DNA of 40,806 bases, from NCBI GenBank assembly GCA_023412805.1, contig JAEZRM010000148.1, forward strand, positions 1 to 40,806, read 5' to 3'. This document shows, one piece after another, positions 7,407 through 16,007 of the stretch. The translations under genes and the position numbers were made by a program. The notes under the pieces are model-generated. The model had not been told where the DNA came from, did no database searches, and was given only the letters and a program-made list of their open reading frames with translations. The stretch comes from Pseudomonadota bacterium. GTDB lineage: Bacteria > Pseudomonadota > Alphaproteobacteria > Rhizobiales > Hyphomicrobiaceae. Each line of letters begins with the position of its first letter. Positions within the stretch are counted from its first letter, which is position 1.

Positions 7407-9326
7407 TTACGCAGCCTTGCGTCGGAAGAGCCACTTGGAGAACCGCCGCTTCGGCACGTCGCGCAGTACGTCGTCGCGTACGAGGCGCGCACCCTCGCGG
7501 CGGCGCGCCAGCGTCAGCTTGCGCGTGTGGAAGGCTTCGAGCTCCGGTCGATGCCCGACACTGACAATGGTCGTATTCGGCGCGCGATCGACGAGCAGTG
7601 CCATGAGCTCGTCCTGGCTCGTCGGATCGAGCGCGGCGGTCGCCTCATCGAGCACGACGATGTCGGGATTGTGCAGGAGGATGCGCGCGATCGCGAGGCG
7701 CTGCTTCTCGCCGCCCGAAAGCGTCTGATCCCACGGGCCCTCTTCCGCAATCTTTTTGGCAAGATGCGGAAGGCCAACTTCTTCGAGAGCTTTGGAAACC
7801 TCCTCGTCGGTCTTGCTGTCGGGCGCGTCCGGATAGGTGGCAGCGCGCTTGAGGGTGCCCACCGGGACATATGGCCGTTGCGGCAGCAGGAACAGCGACG
7901 CGCCCTTTTTCACTTCGACCGACCCGCCGCCCCATGGCCAAAGTCCGGCGAGTGCTCGAATGAGTGTGCTCTTGCCTGTACCGGACTCGCCTGCGATCAG
8001 GACGCGCTCACCGGGCATGATCTCAACCTCCGTGTCGTCGAGGATGGCCGTGCCGTCATCAAGCGCGACGGAGAGATCATTCAGCTTCAGTGCTGCGTCC
8101 GTACCCTCGTTGCTGATGGAAATGCGGCCGACCTGATCGCCCTTCTCGGCGCGTTCGAGCGTGTCGAGCGAGGCCATGAGAGAGCCAACGCGGACGGCCG
8201 AGGCAGTCCAGTCTGCAAGGCGCGGATAGTTGTCGACAATCCAGTTGAAGGCTGCCTGCACGATCGTGAAGGCGGAAGCGGCCTGCATGATCTGGCCGAG
8301 CGACATGGAGCCGTCGAGATACTTCGGTGCGCACAGGATGATCGGCAGAACCGGCGCAATGAACGATGAAGTCTGCGAGACAGCGGTCGTCTTCATCGTC
8401 TGGATGGCGACGCGGCGCCAGGCACCGAGAACCTCGCCGAGCGAACGCTGGAGGCCAGCGCGCTCTTCATCTTCGCCGCGGATGAGGGCGATACTCTCGC
8501 CGTTCTCACGCACGCGGGTCAGCACATAGCGGAACTCCGCCTCGTTCTGGTTCTTGGCTTCCGAGGCCTGTACGAATTTGCTGCCGATCATGACCATGGT
8601 GCCGCTTGCGATAACGGCATAGAGCACGGCCGCGATCACGAGGAAGCCCGGCACTACGAGTGGAATGCCGATGACCGCAAGATCGAGCGCGCCACCGATC
8701 GTCCACAGAACGACGATGAATGTCGCCGCCGATAGAAAGGCCTGCAGCACGCCGCTGACGAAATCGACCGGGGCCTCTGTGGCGATCCGCATATCCTCGG
8801 ACATGCGCGCTTCCGGGTTCTGGTGATCGCCTGTGACGAGATTGAGCTGATAATAGCGTCCATTGTCGAGCCAGCGCGCGACGAGGCGCGAGGTAAGCCA
8901 GCGGCGCCACGCGCGCTGAAGGGCCGTGCGTAAATGCACCTGCAGGATGCTGAATGCGACGCTTACGGCGAGAATGCCGAGGTAGATGAGCGCGAGCTGC
9001 CCGACGACGGGCGCATCGCGCCGTTCGAGTGCGTCGAAGATCGCGCGGTTCCAGACGTTCATCGCGTAGGCGGCTGCGACAACGGCCAAGATGACGGCAA
9101 GCAGCGCACCGCTCAGTATCCAAGCACGAGCGGAGCCCTTTTCCGTCCAGAAGCGCCGGGCCGTATGCAGGAAGCGCCAGAGCAAAAGGCGGCGGCGTTC
9201 ACCTTCGCTGAGCTCATCGAGCTCTTCTTTTGTCTCAGGAATATCCTCGGCTTCGGGCAGGTCGTCGGGCGGCGGCGTATCGTCTTCGCGCGCCTCGTCC
9301 TGCCGCACGTCGGATGTGTCGCTCAT
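7407..9326 (-). CDS. ABC transporter, fused permease and ATPase, SbmA/BacA-YddA type
   Basis: A 639-residue half-transporter that should work as a homodimer in the inner membrane. Order: an acidic, Pro/Asp/Glu-rich N-terminal tail (about 1-45), an SbmA/BacA-like membrane domain (about 60-380; NVWNRAIFDALERRDAP and the RWLTSRLVARWLDNGRYYQL block are family hallmarks), then an ATPase domain with Walker A GESGTGKST near residue 445, Q-loop QRPYVPVG, signature LSGGEKQR, Walker B IVVLDEA and H-loop SVGHR. All catalytic motifs are intact. The family includes BacA-related proteins involved in peptide uptake and very-long-chain fatty acid metabolism and the uncharacterised YddA. The ATG at 9326 fits the family N-terminus. 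The substrate is unknown. Confidence 0.92.
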   Translation of the reverse strand: MSDTSDVRQDEAREDDTPPPDDLPEAEDIPETKEELDELSEGERRRLLLWRFLHTARRFWTEKGSARAWILSGALLAVILAVVAAAYAMNVWNRAIFDALERRDAPVVGQLALIYLGILAVSVAFSILQVHLRTALQRAWRRWLTSRLVARWLDNGRYYQLNLVTGDHQNPEARMSEDMRIATEAPVDFVSGVLQAFLSAATFIVVLWTIGGALDLAVIGIPLVVPGFLVIAAVLYAVIASGTMVMIGSKFVQASEAKNQNEAEFRYVLTRVRENGESIALIRGEDEERAGLQRSLGEVLGAWRRVAIQTMKTTAVSQTSSFIAPVLPIILCAPKYLDGSMSLGQIMQAASAFTIVQAAFNWIVDNYPRLADWTASAVRVGSLMASLDTLERAEKGDQVGRISISNEGTDAALKLNDLSVALDDGTAILDDTEVEIMPGERVLIAGESGTGKSTLIRALAGLWPWGGGSVEVKKGASLFLLPQRPYVPVGTLKRAATYPDAPDSKTDEEVSKALEEVGLPHLAKKIAEEGPWDQTLSGGEKQRLAIARILLHNPDIVVLDEATAALDPTSQDELMALLVDRAPNTTIVSVGHRPELEAFHTRKLTLARRREGARLVRDDVLRDVPKRRFSKWLFRRKAA

Positions 9327-9442
9327 GGCGCCTGCCCTGCAGAGATCCAAGGCGCGGCCGCGACTGTTGGCGGACTCGAGCCGGCCCGGGAAACGCCGAT
9401 CGGGAAAGGAAAGTTCCGGCTTTGCCCGCGCCCGAGCCGTAG

Positions 9443-10663
9443 CTACTCGGCGGGTGTCGGCTCGGCTGCCTCTTCCCGGCGCCGGCGCAGTGCGAGCCAG
9501 ATGGTGGCCGCGACAACGGTTGCCATGAGGGGGATCGCGGCAAGGTTCAACACGGTCCAGCCCGCGCGCTGCTGGAGGAAGCCTGCGAGTGCGGCCGCGG
9601 TCGCGGTCGTCGCGTAGACGGTGAAGTCGTGGCTCGCCTGGACTTTTGCGCGCTCGACGGGCTGGTAGGTCTGCGTCAGCAATGCGGAGCCGCCGACGAA
9701 GGTGAAGTTCCAGCCGAGGCCGACGAACAGGTTGGCAATGAGGAAGTTCCAGAAGTCGACGCCTGCGAGGTTCACGAGCGCACACGCGAGCTGGATCAAT
9801 GCGCCCGCTGCAATGATCGGCAGCGCACCGAAGCGCTGGATGAGCGAGCCGGTGAAGAACGACGGCAGGAACATCGCGATGATGTGGACTTGAATGACGG
9901 TCGCGCTGTCGGCGAAGAAATAACCGCAGTCGAGCATGGCGAGCGGTGTAGCCGACATGACGAGCGTCATCACGCCATAGCCGAGCATGGATGAGATCAG
10001 CGCCACACGATACGTCGGCTGCGCGGCGATCACGCGCATGGGCCGGCCGCCGGAGGCGCGTTCACTGGCGCTCAGGCGCGGAATGCGCAGGAACTGCACG
10101 ACCAACATGCTGACGATGCTGACGAGCGAGATGGCGATGTAGACGCCCTTGAAGGTGACAGGCGCGAACCAGTCCACCGACCATTTCGCGAGCTGCGGCC
10201 CGGCGAAGCCGGCGATCACGCCGCCGAGCATCACATAAGAGATGGCGCGCGCCTTGAAGTCCTGCGGGGAGCTGTCCGCTGCCGCGAAGCGATAGTACCA
10301 CGCGAATGAGGCCGAGAGCCCCTGCAGGAGGGCGGCGACGCACAGCCACTCGAAGCTGCGGACGGTGATCGCGTATGCAGCGACGAGGCCGAAGGCGAAG
10401 CCGATGATCGTGCCGAGGGTGAAGCCGCCGCGCCGGCCGATGCGATCCATGAGGAGTGAAGCCGGGATCGTGCCGAGCATAATGCCCGCGTGCGTGATGA
10501 AGATCGGCAGCGTGGCAAGCGACTTGTCGGCGCCGAGAAGCGAATGCGCGGCAAGCGGCGTCGTGGCAATGCCCATGGCCTGCACGGACATAAACAGGCC
10601 TTGCGACAGCGCAAGCAGACTGACGTTGCGCCAGACGTGCAACATGGTCGAAGAAACAGTCAT
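9443..10663 (-). CDS. Major facilitator superfamily permease
   Basis: A 406-residue protein with about twelve membrane helices. The loop between helices 2 and 3 carries the MFS motif-A variant SLLMDRIGRRGGFTLG. The central loop (PRLSASERASGGRPMRV) separates two six-helix halves, and the C-terminus is a charged cytoplasmic tail. ATG at 10663 is selected; the frame is open to 10768 but that part lacks membrane character. The ABC transporter gene begins 116 nt downstream on the same strand, so co-transcription is possible. No substrate can be named. A 366-nt divergent intergenic region separates it from the MaoC gene. Confidence 0.88.
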   Translation of the reverse strand: MTVSSTMLHVWRNVSLLALSQGLFMSVQAMGIATTPLAAHSLLGADKSLATLPIFITHAGIMLGTIPASLLMDRIGRRGGFTLGTIIGFAFGLVAAYAITVRSFEWLCVAALLQGLSASFAWYYRFAAADSSPQDFKARAISYVMLGGVIAGFAGPQLAKWSVDWFAPVTFKGVYIAISLVSIVSMLVVQFLRIPRLSASERASGGRPMRVIAAQPTYRVALISSMLGYGVMTLVMSATPLAMLDCGYFFADSATVIQVHIIAMFLPSFFTGSLIQRFGALPIIAAGALIQLACALVNLAGVDFWNFLIANLFVGLGWNFTFVGGSALLTQTYQPVERAKVQASHDFTVYATTATAAALAGFLQQRAGWTVLNLAAIPLMATVVAATIWLALRRRREEAAEPTPAE

Positions 10664-11029
10664 CGGCGGCGTCAGCTCCAGCTTGGACGCGCTTATTCCC
10701 TGAGGGCAGGGGGGCGCACCGCGCCACCGGGCGGGACCATCTGCGAATCGCTCACGCACGTCCAGCACCGTTCCTCATTCCGGGTGTTTGGCAGGCGCGA
10801 ACAAGGCGCATGGCTGAGACATTCTGCACCGTCGAGCGATCGGCGCCCGGGAGGCAAAAGGCAGCATGGCCATAGGCTTAGAAACCAAGTTTCAGGGCAT
10901 TGGTGCAATGCGGTCCCATACGCAACTTTCTCTGTTGCATCGCATTATGGCCAGACCTAGTGTTGCGCCGCGCCAGCCGCCGACCCTTAAGGGGGTAGCG
11001 CGGAGGACGCTTACTGGGGGAGCAGGATC
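10664..11029. other. Divergent intergenic region between MFS permease and MaoC hydratase
   Basis: 366 nt without a supported gene; it must hold the promoters for both divergent genes. It contains a nested set of inverted repeats (10867-10953, listed separately) and a 10-nt palindrome CCCTTAAGGG at 10984-10993, about 37 nt before the maoC start. Nothing else stands out. Confidence 0.6.
10867..10953. promoter_or_regulatory. Nested inverted repeats upstream of the MaoC gene
   Basis: Three perfect complementary pairs are nested around one centre: TGGCCATA (10867-10874) with TATGGCCA (10946-10953), ATGCG (10908-10912) with CGCAT (10941-10945), and GCAAC (10922-10926) with GTTGC (10934-10938). The inner two form a plausible hairpin about 38 nt long. 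This could be an operator or a structured leader; no known element is recognised. Confidence 0.35.
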
Positions 11030-11467
11030 ATGACGATTATGACGCGGAAGTCCTACTACTTCGAGGACCTGGAGCTTGGCATGGAAGCCAGTTTCGCCAA
11101 GACGGTCTCCGAAGCCGATATCGTTGGTTTCGCCGAAGTCACCGGTGACAAGAACCCGGTCCACCTCGATGCGGATTTTGCCGCACGCACCATGTTCAAG
11201 GAGCGCATCGCGCACGGTATGCTCACGGCGAGCTACATTTCCGCCGTGTTCGGCATGGAGCTGCCAGGCCCCGGTGTCATCTACATTTCGCAGACGCTGA
11301 ACTTCAAAGCGCCGGTCAAGATCGGCGACGAGGTCGTTGCCAAGGTTAAGGTGGCCGAGCTCTTTCCGGCCAAGCGTCGTGCACGCTTCGACTGTGTCTG
11401 CACGGTCGGTGGCAAGGCAGTGCTTGACGGTGAGGCTATTCTGATGGTGCCTGCACGCCCTGCATGA
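11030..11467 (+). CDS. MaoC-family (R)-specific enoyl-CoA hydratase (PhaJ-like)
   Basis: A 145-residue hot-dog-fold protein that would hydrate trans-2-enoyl-CoA to (R)-3-hydroxyacyl-CoA, supplying polyhydroxyalkanoate or fatty-acid routes. The hydratase-2 motif is present: VTGDKNPVHLD, with Asp40 and His45 five residues apart as in PhaJ, and the GML...SAVFGMELPGPG stretch that follows. Length is that of single-domain bacterial enzymes. The start at 11030 is preceded by GGGGGAGCAGG; an ATG at 11039 is also possible. It is a single gene, with ribF starting about 90 nt downstream. A dehydratase role in another CoA pathway cannot be excluded. Confidence 0.9.
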   Translation: MTIMTRKSYYFEDLELGMEASFAKTVSEADIVGFAEVTGDKNPVHLDADFAARTMFKERIAHGMLTASYISAVFGMELPGPGVIYISQTLNFKAPVKIGDEVVAKVKVAELFPAKRRARFDCVCTVGGKAVLDGEAILMVPARPA

Positions 11468-11557
11468 GGCTTGCAGACCCCCGCCGCCGTGTCCCTCTGT
11501 TGGCTCCCCATGTCGGGAGAGAGGATACGTGTGATCTGCGCCAATGACTGAAGGCCA

Positions 11558-12514
11558 ATGAGTGAAGGCTGCATGGATGTCTTCCACGGCTATGACCATG
11601 TGCCGCCGGGCGCTCGCGGCGTAGCGCTGGCGATCGGAAATTTCGATGGCGTGCACAGGGGCCATCAGGCGCTCATCGCGCGCGCGCGGCAAGAGGCGAC
11701 ACGTCTCGGAGTGCGGACGGGGGTCATCGTCTTCGAGCCGCATCCGCGCGAGTTCTTCCAGCCGGCGCGCCCGCTATTCACACTGACGCCGCTACCGCAA
11801 AAGCTGCAGCTCCTCGAGAAGTACGGCGTGGATGTCACGTTCGTGCTGCCGTTCGCGCGCGAGCTTGCCGAGATGTCGGCGGAGGTGTTCGTCGAGCGCG
11901 TGCTCGTCGCGGGGCTCGGCGTGCGTCATGTGGTCATCGGGTACGATTTCCTGTTCGGCAGAAGCCGCGCGGGCAATGCCCAGCAGATGGCCGAACTCGG
12001 CAACGCGTTCGGATTTGGCGTGTCGATTGTGCCGCCGGTCGGGAGCAGCGGCGAAGTATACTCGTCGAGTGCGGTACGCGCGGAACTCGCGCAAGGTGAT
12101 GTCGAAGGAGCTGCGCAAATGCTGGGCCACCGCTGGAAGGTCGAGGGTGTCGTGCAGGGAGGCGCGCGGCGCGGCACCGGGCTCGGCTATCCGACGGCCA
12201 ATATCGCCCTCGGGAGGGGCGCGGCGCTGGCGCACGGCATCTATGCCGTTCACGTGGATTTCGAGGGGGCGCGCTACCAGGGCGCGGCCTATCTCGGCAC
12301 GCGACCGACGTTCGATGACGGTTCGCCCGTACTCGAGGTCTTTCTCTTCGACTTCGATGGCGACATGTACGGGCGCCGTATCGAGGTCGAGTTCGTCGAC
12401 TACATCCGGGGCGACCGCAAGTTCGACAGCCTCGAGGCGCTGAAGGCGCAAATGGATATCGACTGCGCGCGGGCGCGCGAGGTGCTGACGGCCGATGCCG
12501 GTGGCCCGGTGTGA
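11558..12514 (+). CDS. ribF: Bifunctional riboflavin kinase / FAD synthetase
   Basis: Phosphorylates riboflavin to FMN and adenylylates FMN to FAD. The N-terminal nucleotidyltransferase domain (about 1-180) has GNFDGVHRGHQ, VIVFEPHPREFF and the later VIGYDFLFGRSRAGN motif. The C-terminal kinase domain (about 185-310) has GRGTGLGYPTANI, the GIYAVHV strand and the VEFVDYIRGDRKFDS segment. Length (318) is typical. Two starts are plausible, 11558 and 11573; each has GAAGG upstream because a short segment (TGAAGG with a following ATG) is locally repeated. It completes the flavin pathway begun by ribE/ribBA in the window, but is transcribed separately from them. Confidence 0.95.
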   Translation: MSEGCMDVFHGYDHVPPGARGVALAIGNFDGVHRGHQALIARARQEATRLGVRTGVIVFEPHPREFFQPARPLFTLTPLPQKLQLLEKYGVDVTFVLPFARELAEMSAEVFVERVLVAGLGVRHVVIGYDFLFGRSRAGNAQQMAELGNAFGFGVSIVPPVGSSGEVYSSSAVRAELAQGDVEGAAQMLGHRWKVEGVVQGGARRGTGLGYPTANIALGRGAALAHGIYAVHVDFEGARYQGAAYLGTRPTFDDGSPVLEVFLFDFDGDMYGRRIEVEFVDYIRGDRKFDSLEALKAQMDIDCARAREVLTADAGGPV

Positions 12515-12603
12515 CGTAAAGCCATCAGCGCCGGCATCCGTTGGTAAACACGCGACGGTGTGTCGGAACGCAAGCCGCGGGCTGTGCCGTAATGCGACGC
12601 CAT

Positions 12604-13224
12604 CTACCTTCCACCTTCGTAGACGCGGAACTGTCTGCGTCGGTTGCGCACTAGACGGGAGCGGCTGAAATCGTACTTGAAGGGGCTCGGCTCCGTCGCG
12701 ATCATGCGTTGGGCGACAGCATGGGCTCGGCCATCGGGCCAGATGATTTCAATCGCCGCGATACGTCCCGGGCGGACGGATTCGCTACCGAGCCAGGGTT
12801 CGTGTGTTCGGGGCGAGATCGCACCGAGAAGGCGCGTGATACGATCATCGGTGTGGATCAGCGGCAGGATGAGAACCTCGAAAAGTGCCTTGCGCCCGCT
12901 TGCCGTCGGCATCTCGACGGAAAGGACGCCGACGCCGCCTTGTTCGATAATCGAAGCGAGGAATGGCTTGAGATCGGCATGTTCACTAGCTTCAAACAAG
13001 TCGCTGAAGGCGCGCGAACGGAGCTCGAGCCCGAGTTTCTCGGTCACCCGCGTGCCGGCGAGACGGAAGCGTGGTTCGTCGCCATGCTCGCACTCGACGA
13101 CGAACGTCTCGGGGAGAATGGCGGCGAAGCGCGCGGGCTCGATCTCAAATCGGCGCGGGGCCATGCGCCCGCCACGAATCTCGTTCCAATATTTGTAGAG
13201 GATCTGGCTTGTCGTATTCTGCAT
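12604..13224 (-). CDS. PAS domain protein (PAS_5 / DUF1457 family)
   Basis: A 206-residue soluble protein of a family common in Hyphomicrobiales, recognised from the N-terminal LYKYWNEIRGGRMAPRRFEIEPARFAAILP and the central FRLAGTRVTEKLGLELRSRAFSDLF. The single PAS-like fold covers about residues 15-150 and is followed by a basic tail (SRLVRNRRRQFRVY). No kinase, HTH or other output domain is fused. Members are mostly uncharacterised, though one is a motility/cell-cycle regulator in Caulobacter-type bacteria. It is convergent with ribF and divergent from the rhomboid gene. Function is inferred as small-molecule sensing or protein interaction only. Confidence 0.85.
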   Translation of the reverse strand: MQNTTSQILYKYWNEIRGGRMAPRRFEIEPARFAAILPETFVVECEHGDEPRFRLAGTRVTEKLGLELRSRAFSDLFEASEHADLKPFLASIIEQGGVGVLSVEMPTASGRKALFEVLILPLIHTDDRITRLLGAISPRTHEPWLGSESVRPGRIAAIEIIWPDGRAHAVAQRMIATEPSPFKYDFSRSRLVRNRRRQFRVYEGGR

Positions 13225-13485
13225 TCCTAGTCCCTGACCGGGCGGGATCTCCCCGACTTAACCCAATCCAAGCAGCAGATGTGCCGCGCGCGCCGGCTCA
13301 AAGCAGGACACGCGCGCCAGCGAAAGCTTGGACAAGCTCCAAACAGCAGATTTCGTGCCAGTTAACGATTGTGCCAGAATGCTGTCGGACCTATCAGGTT
13401 GCCGATCAGCGCACCGCGCATTAACTGCAGAGCGTCAGCGACTGCTGAGGATCATCAGCGGCCATCATGAGCACTGGGGCAACCC

Positions 13486-14199
13486 TTGACCCGAGAACCG
13501 ATCTTCAACGTGCCGGGTGCCGTCGTCTTCGTGCTGGCGCTCCTGGCCGTCGTGCACGTCGCGATGTCTTATCTCACGGATATCGACGACGAGTATCTTG
13601 TCTGGGTGCTGGCGTTCATTCCGGCGCGCTATGTCGGATTGGCTAACGAGCTGCCGGGCGGCCCGCTCGCGTCCTGGACGTCGTTCGTTACACATCAACT
13701 CGTCCACGGCGATCTCACGCACCTGTTCATCAATGCTGCGTGGCTTCTCGTGTTCGGCAGTCCGGTGGCGCGCCGCATCGGCGGGGGGCGCTTCGTCGTG
13801 TTCGCGCTCGTCTGTGGCTTTGCGGGCGCCCTTGCCTTCATGCTCGTGCGCTGGGGCGAGGCCGTGCCCATGGTAGGCGCTTCAGGCGCCATCTCGGGGT
13901 TGATGGCGGCCGGTTTCCGCCTGCTCCTGCCGACGATCGACAATGGCGATTATCATGAGATGCGCGAGGCGCCGCGCGCGGTGCGTCTTGCCACGCTCGG
14001 CGAGTGCTTCCGCAGCCGTCGCCTGATGTTCGCAATCCTCGCCTTCATCATCGTGAACTTCATAATTGCGTTCGGGATGCCCTTCGCCAATCCGGAGATG
14101 GCCGGAATCGCGTGGGAGGCCCATCTTGGCGGTTTTGCGGCAGGCCTGCTCCTGCTCGGCGCTTTCGATCTGCGCGAGCCCGTGGACGCAATATACTGA
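13486..14199 (+). CDS. Rhomboid-family intramembrane serine protease
   Basis: A 237-residue inner-membrane protein with six or so hydrophobic helices. Rhomboid signatures are complete: HGDLTHLFINAAWLLVFG with its conserved HxxxN, the catalytic GASGAISG with Ser133, and the catalytic HLGGFAAG with His213. Cleavage of single-pass membrane proteins is the family role; the substrate is unknown. The best start is a TTG at 13486; an ATG at 13467 is out of frame and there is no nearer in-frame ATG that keeps helix 1. Immediately upstream is a 261-nt divergent region with the PAS gene. Confidence 0.88.
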   Translation: MTREPIFNVPGAVVFVLALLAVVHVAMSYLTDIDDEYLVWVLAFIPARYVGLANELPGGPLASWTSFVTHQLVHGDLTHLFINAAWLLVFGSPVARRIGGGRFVVFALVCGFAGALAFMLVRWGEAVPMVGASGAISGLMAAGFRLLLPTIDNGDYHEMREAPRAVRLATLGECFRSRRLMFAILAFIIVNFIIAFGMPFANPEMAGIAWEAHLGGFAAGLLLLGAFDLREPVDAIY

Positions 14200-14343
14200 C
14201 GGGCAGAGTTCGCGTCTGATGTGCCTGCCGCCCCGCTTCCCAACATTAAATTTCCGGGAAGGCCTTCTGCTGGTCTTGTCGCGAGGCTCAGTGCCCCCGA
14301 CATGATGTGCTCGTCATCGACGGAAGGGAGAAAAGAATCTCAG

Positions 14344-15063
14344 ATGGCACTGAACCCCGAAGAGCGCAACGCAATCAACGATCTGTTCGCGCGCGTGCAG
14401 GCCAATGGCCCCGCGGACAAAGATGCGGAAGCCGAGGCGCTGATCAACCAGCTCATGCGCCGCACGCCGGATAGCGCGTACATTCTCGTGCAGACGACCC
14501 TCGTTCAGGAAGCGCACATCGCCGATCAGGAAGATCGCATCCGTGAACTCGAGGCACAGCTTGCAGCCAATAGCCGTCCGGCAGCGGGTGGCGGGTTCCT
14601 CGGTGGTGTCCGGCGAAGTGCTGCGCCGCGCGAAGACTACGCCGACGACCGCAGGAGCGGTATCCCCCCGATTGGTTCGCGCAGCGGTCCGAGCAGTTAT
14701 GACGCGCCGGCGCAGCCGTCGTGGCGCGGCGGGCGCGATGAGCCAGCGAGCGCGCGTCCAGGAATGCCTCCGCAGCAGCCCGCACAACAGGGTGGCGGCG
14801 GTGGGGGCTTCTTCAGGACGGCAGCGGCCATGGCGGCCGGCGTAGCTGGCGGCACGCTTCTCGCAAACAGTCTTGGCGGCATGTTCGGCGGCAACAAGCC
14901 CGGCGAAGCGCAGGCAGGTAAGAGCGACGAGACATCTCAGGATAGCGGCCACCAGAATGCTGCCGACAATGATCCCGGCAACTACGACTCCAACTACCAC
15001 GATGCCGACGACGATCACGGCGATGGTGACTGGGGTGGCGGGTTCGACGATATCGATATCTAA
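14344..15063 (+). CDS. DUF2076 domain protein with glycine-rich middle and acidic tail
   Basis: A 239-residue protein of the DUF2076 family, recognised from its N-terminal helical block ALNPEERNAINDLFARV and RTPDSAYILVQTTLVQEA (residues 1-75). A low-complexity Pro/Gly/Arg segment follows, then a single hydrophobic stretch AAAMAAGVAGGTLLANSLGGMFGG (about 155-180) that may associate with membranes. The C-terminus (about 190-239) is strongly acidic and rich in Asp, Asn and Gly. The ATG at 14344 is favoured over an upstream frame-open ATG at 14221 because the family begins here and GGGAG lies upstream. A clear intrinsic terminator follows. Function is unknown. Confidence 0.85.
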   Translation: MALNPEERNAINDLFARVQANGPADKDAEAEALINQLMRRTPDSAYILVQTTLVQEAHIADQEDRIRELEAQLAANSRPAAGGGFLGGVRRSAAPREDYADDRRSGIPPIGSRSGPSSYDAPAQPSWRGGRDEPASARPGMPPQQPAQQGGGGGGFFRTAAAMAAGVAGGTLLANSLGGMFGGNKPGEAQAGKSDETSQDSGHQNAADNDPGNYDSNYHDADDDHGDGDWGGGFDDIDI

Positions 15064-15083
15064 GATGCCGACATGAACACGAT

Positions 15084-15112
15084 CGCCCCAGAGGTCAGCT
15101 CTGGGGCGTTTT
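15084..15112 (+). terminator. Rho-independent terminator of the DUF2076 gene
   Basis: CGCCCCAGAG (15084-15093) and CTCTGGGGCG (15099-15108) form a perfect 10-bp stem with a 5-nt loop, followed directly by TTTT. It lies 21 nt after the stop at 15063. The strand choice rests on the T-run; the minus strand has none. Confidence 0.92.
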
Positions 15113-15145
15113 GCGTTGTCGCCACTGATGACGAGCGCGCGTGCG

Positions 15146-15481
15146 TCAGGTGATGGCCGGCAGGCCTCGTGCAGCCCGCGCGATGGTGCAGGCGTCATCG
15201 CCCGGAAGGCACTCGCGGCATACGATCGGACGCACGGCGTAGATCGTGCAGGTCGTTGCGACGCCGATCTTCCCGCTGAGAGCCGCGCAGCGATCGCCGT
15301 CGCAGCGCATACCCGAACTGTCGGCTGCGATCAGCGCTTCGGGAATGCGGGCGATCTCGGCGTCGCTCTCCAGCGTGAAGCGCGGCCATTCGCTCGCGTG
15401 GGCGCAGCAGACGCCGCACGTCCGGCAGGGTTCGCCGTCCGCTGTTTGCGCGCCTGCGCGCTGATCGAGGGGCTCAGCCAT
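15146..15481 (-). CDS. YkgJ-type cysteine-cluster protein
   Basis: A 111-residue protein with the YkgJ/CxxCxxCC pattern: CRTCGVCC near residue 19, then CDGDRCAAL, CTIYAVRPIVCREC and DDACTI. The family (UPF0153) is believed to bind zinc or an Fe-S cluster, on the basis of cysteine spacing. Length is complete. It is convergent with the DUF2076 gene and divergent from the response regulator. No more precise role can be given. Confidence 0.88.
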   Translation of the reverse strand: MAEPLDQRAGAQTADGEPCRTCGVCCAHASEWPRFTLESDAEIARIPEALIAADSSGMRCDGDRCAALSGKIGVATTCTIYAVRPIVCRECLPGDDACTIARAARGLPAIT

Positions 15482-15554
15482 GTATTGCTGTGGTCGACCT
15501 TTCTTTCGATCCCATTTCGTAACTCTTCCTCAGGAATTTCTTAACAGTTGTTTT

Positions 15555-15585
15555 GCACACTCCCGGGGCGTCCGACGGGATGTGC
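15555..15585. promoter_or_regulatory. Inverted repeat upstream of response regulator
   Basis: GCACA-c-TCCCG (15555-15565) and CGGGATGTGC (15576-15585) are complementary over 10 bp with a single-base bulge and a 10-nt loop. The element lies 56 nt before the response regulator start, in the 160-nt divergent region. It is operator-like; no family assigned. Confidence 0.35.
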
Positions 15586-15641
15586 CATTTCCGTGATTGC
15601 AGCCAAGCGCCTGAAAGTGGCGCTCCAATTGGGCCGTGTGC

Positions 15642-16007
15642 ATGAAACAGTGTCTCATCGTCGAGGACTCCGAGGTCATTCGCAAAGTTGCGAACCGCAT
15701 CATGACCAACCTCAATTTCGAGGTTGTCGAGGCGGAGAATGGCCAGCAGGCACTCGATATCTGCGATTCCGGGATGCCCGAAATGATTCTGCTCGACTGG
15801 CATATGCCGGTCATGGGGGGCATGGAGTTCCTGCAGTCGTTCCGCCCTCTCAACAAGAAGAAGCGGCCCTTTATTCTCTATTGCGCCACCGAACACGACA
15901 AGATCGAGATTTCGCGCGCGATCACCGCCGGTGCCAACGACTACGTGCTCAAGCCCTACGATCGCGAGTCGCTCTACGCGCGCATTTCGGAGGCCGGGTT
16001 GAGTTAG
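15642..16007 (+). CDS. Single-domain CheY-like response regulator
   Basis: A 121-residue receiver domain with no output domain. The acidic pocket is VEDSE (Glu8, Asp9), the phospho-acceptor is Asp52 in ILLDWHMPVMGG, the switch Thr/Ser position lies in YCATEHDK, and the invariant Lys is in VLKPYDRES. It would act by protein-protein contact, as CheY, DivK or CpdR do; which histidine kinase pairs with it is not visible here. ATG at 15642 is preferred to the GTG six bases upstream. Its TAG overlaps the stop of the convergent agmatinase by 4 nt, leaving no room for a terminator between them. Confidence 0.9.
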   Translation: MKQCLIVEDSEVIRKVANRIMTNLNFEVVEAENGQQALDICDSGMPEMILLDWHMPVMGGMEFLQSFRPLNKKKRPFILYCATEHDKIEISRAITAGANDYVLKPYDRESLYARISEAGLS

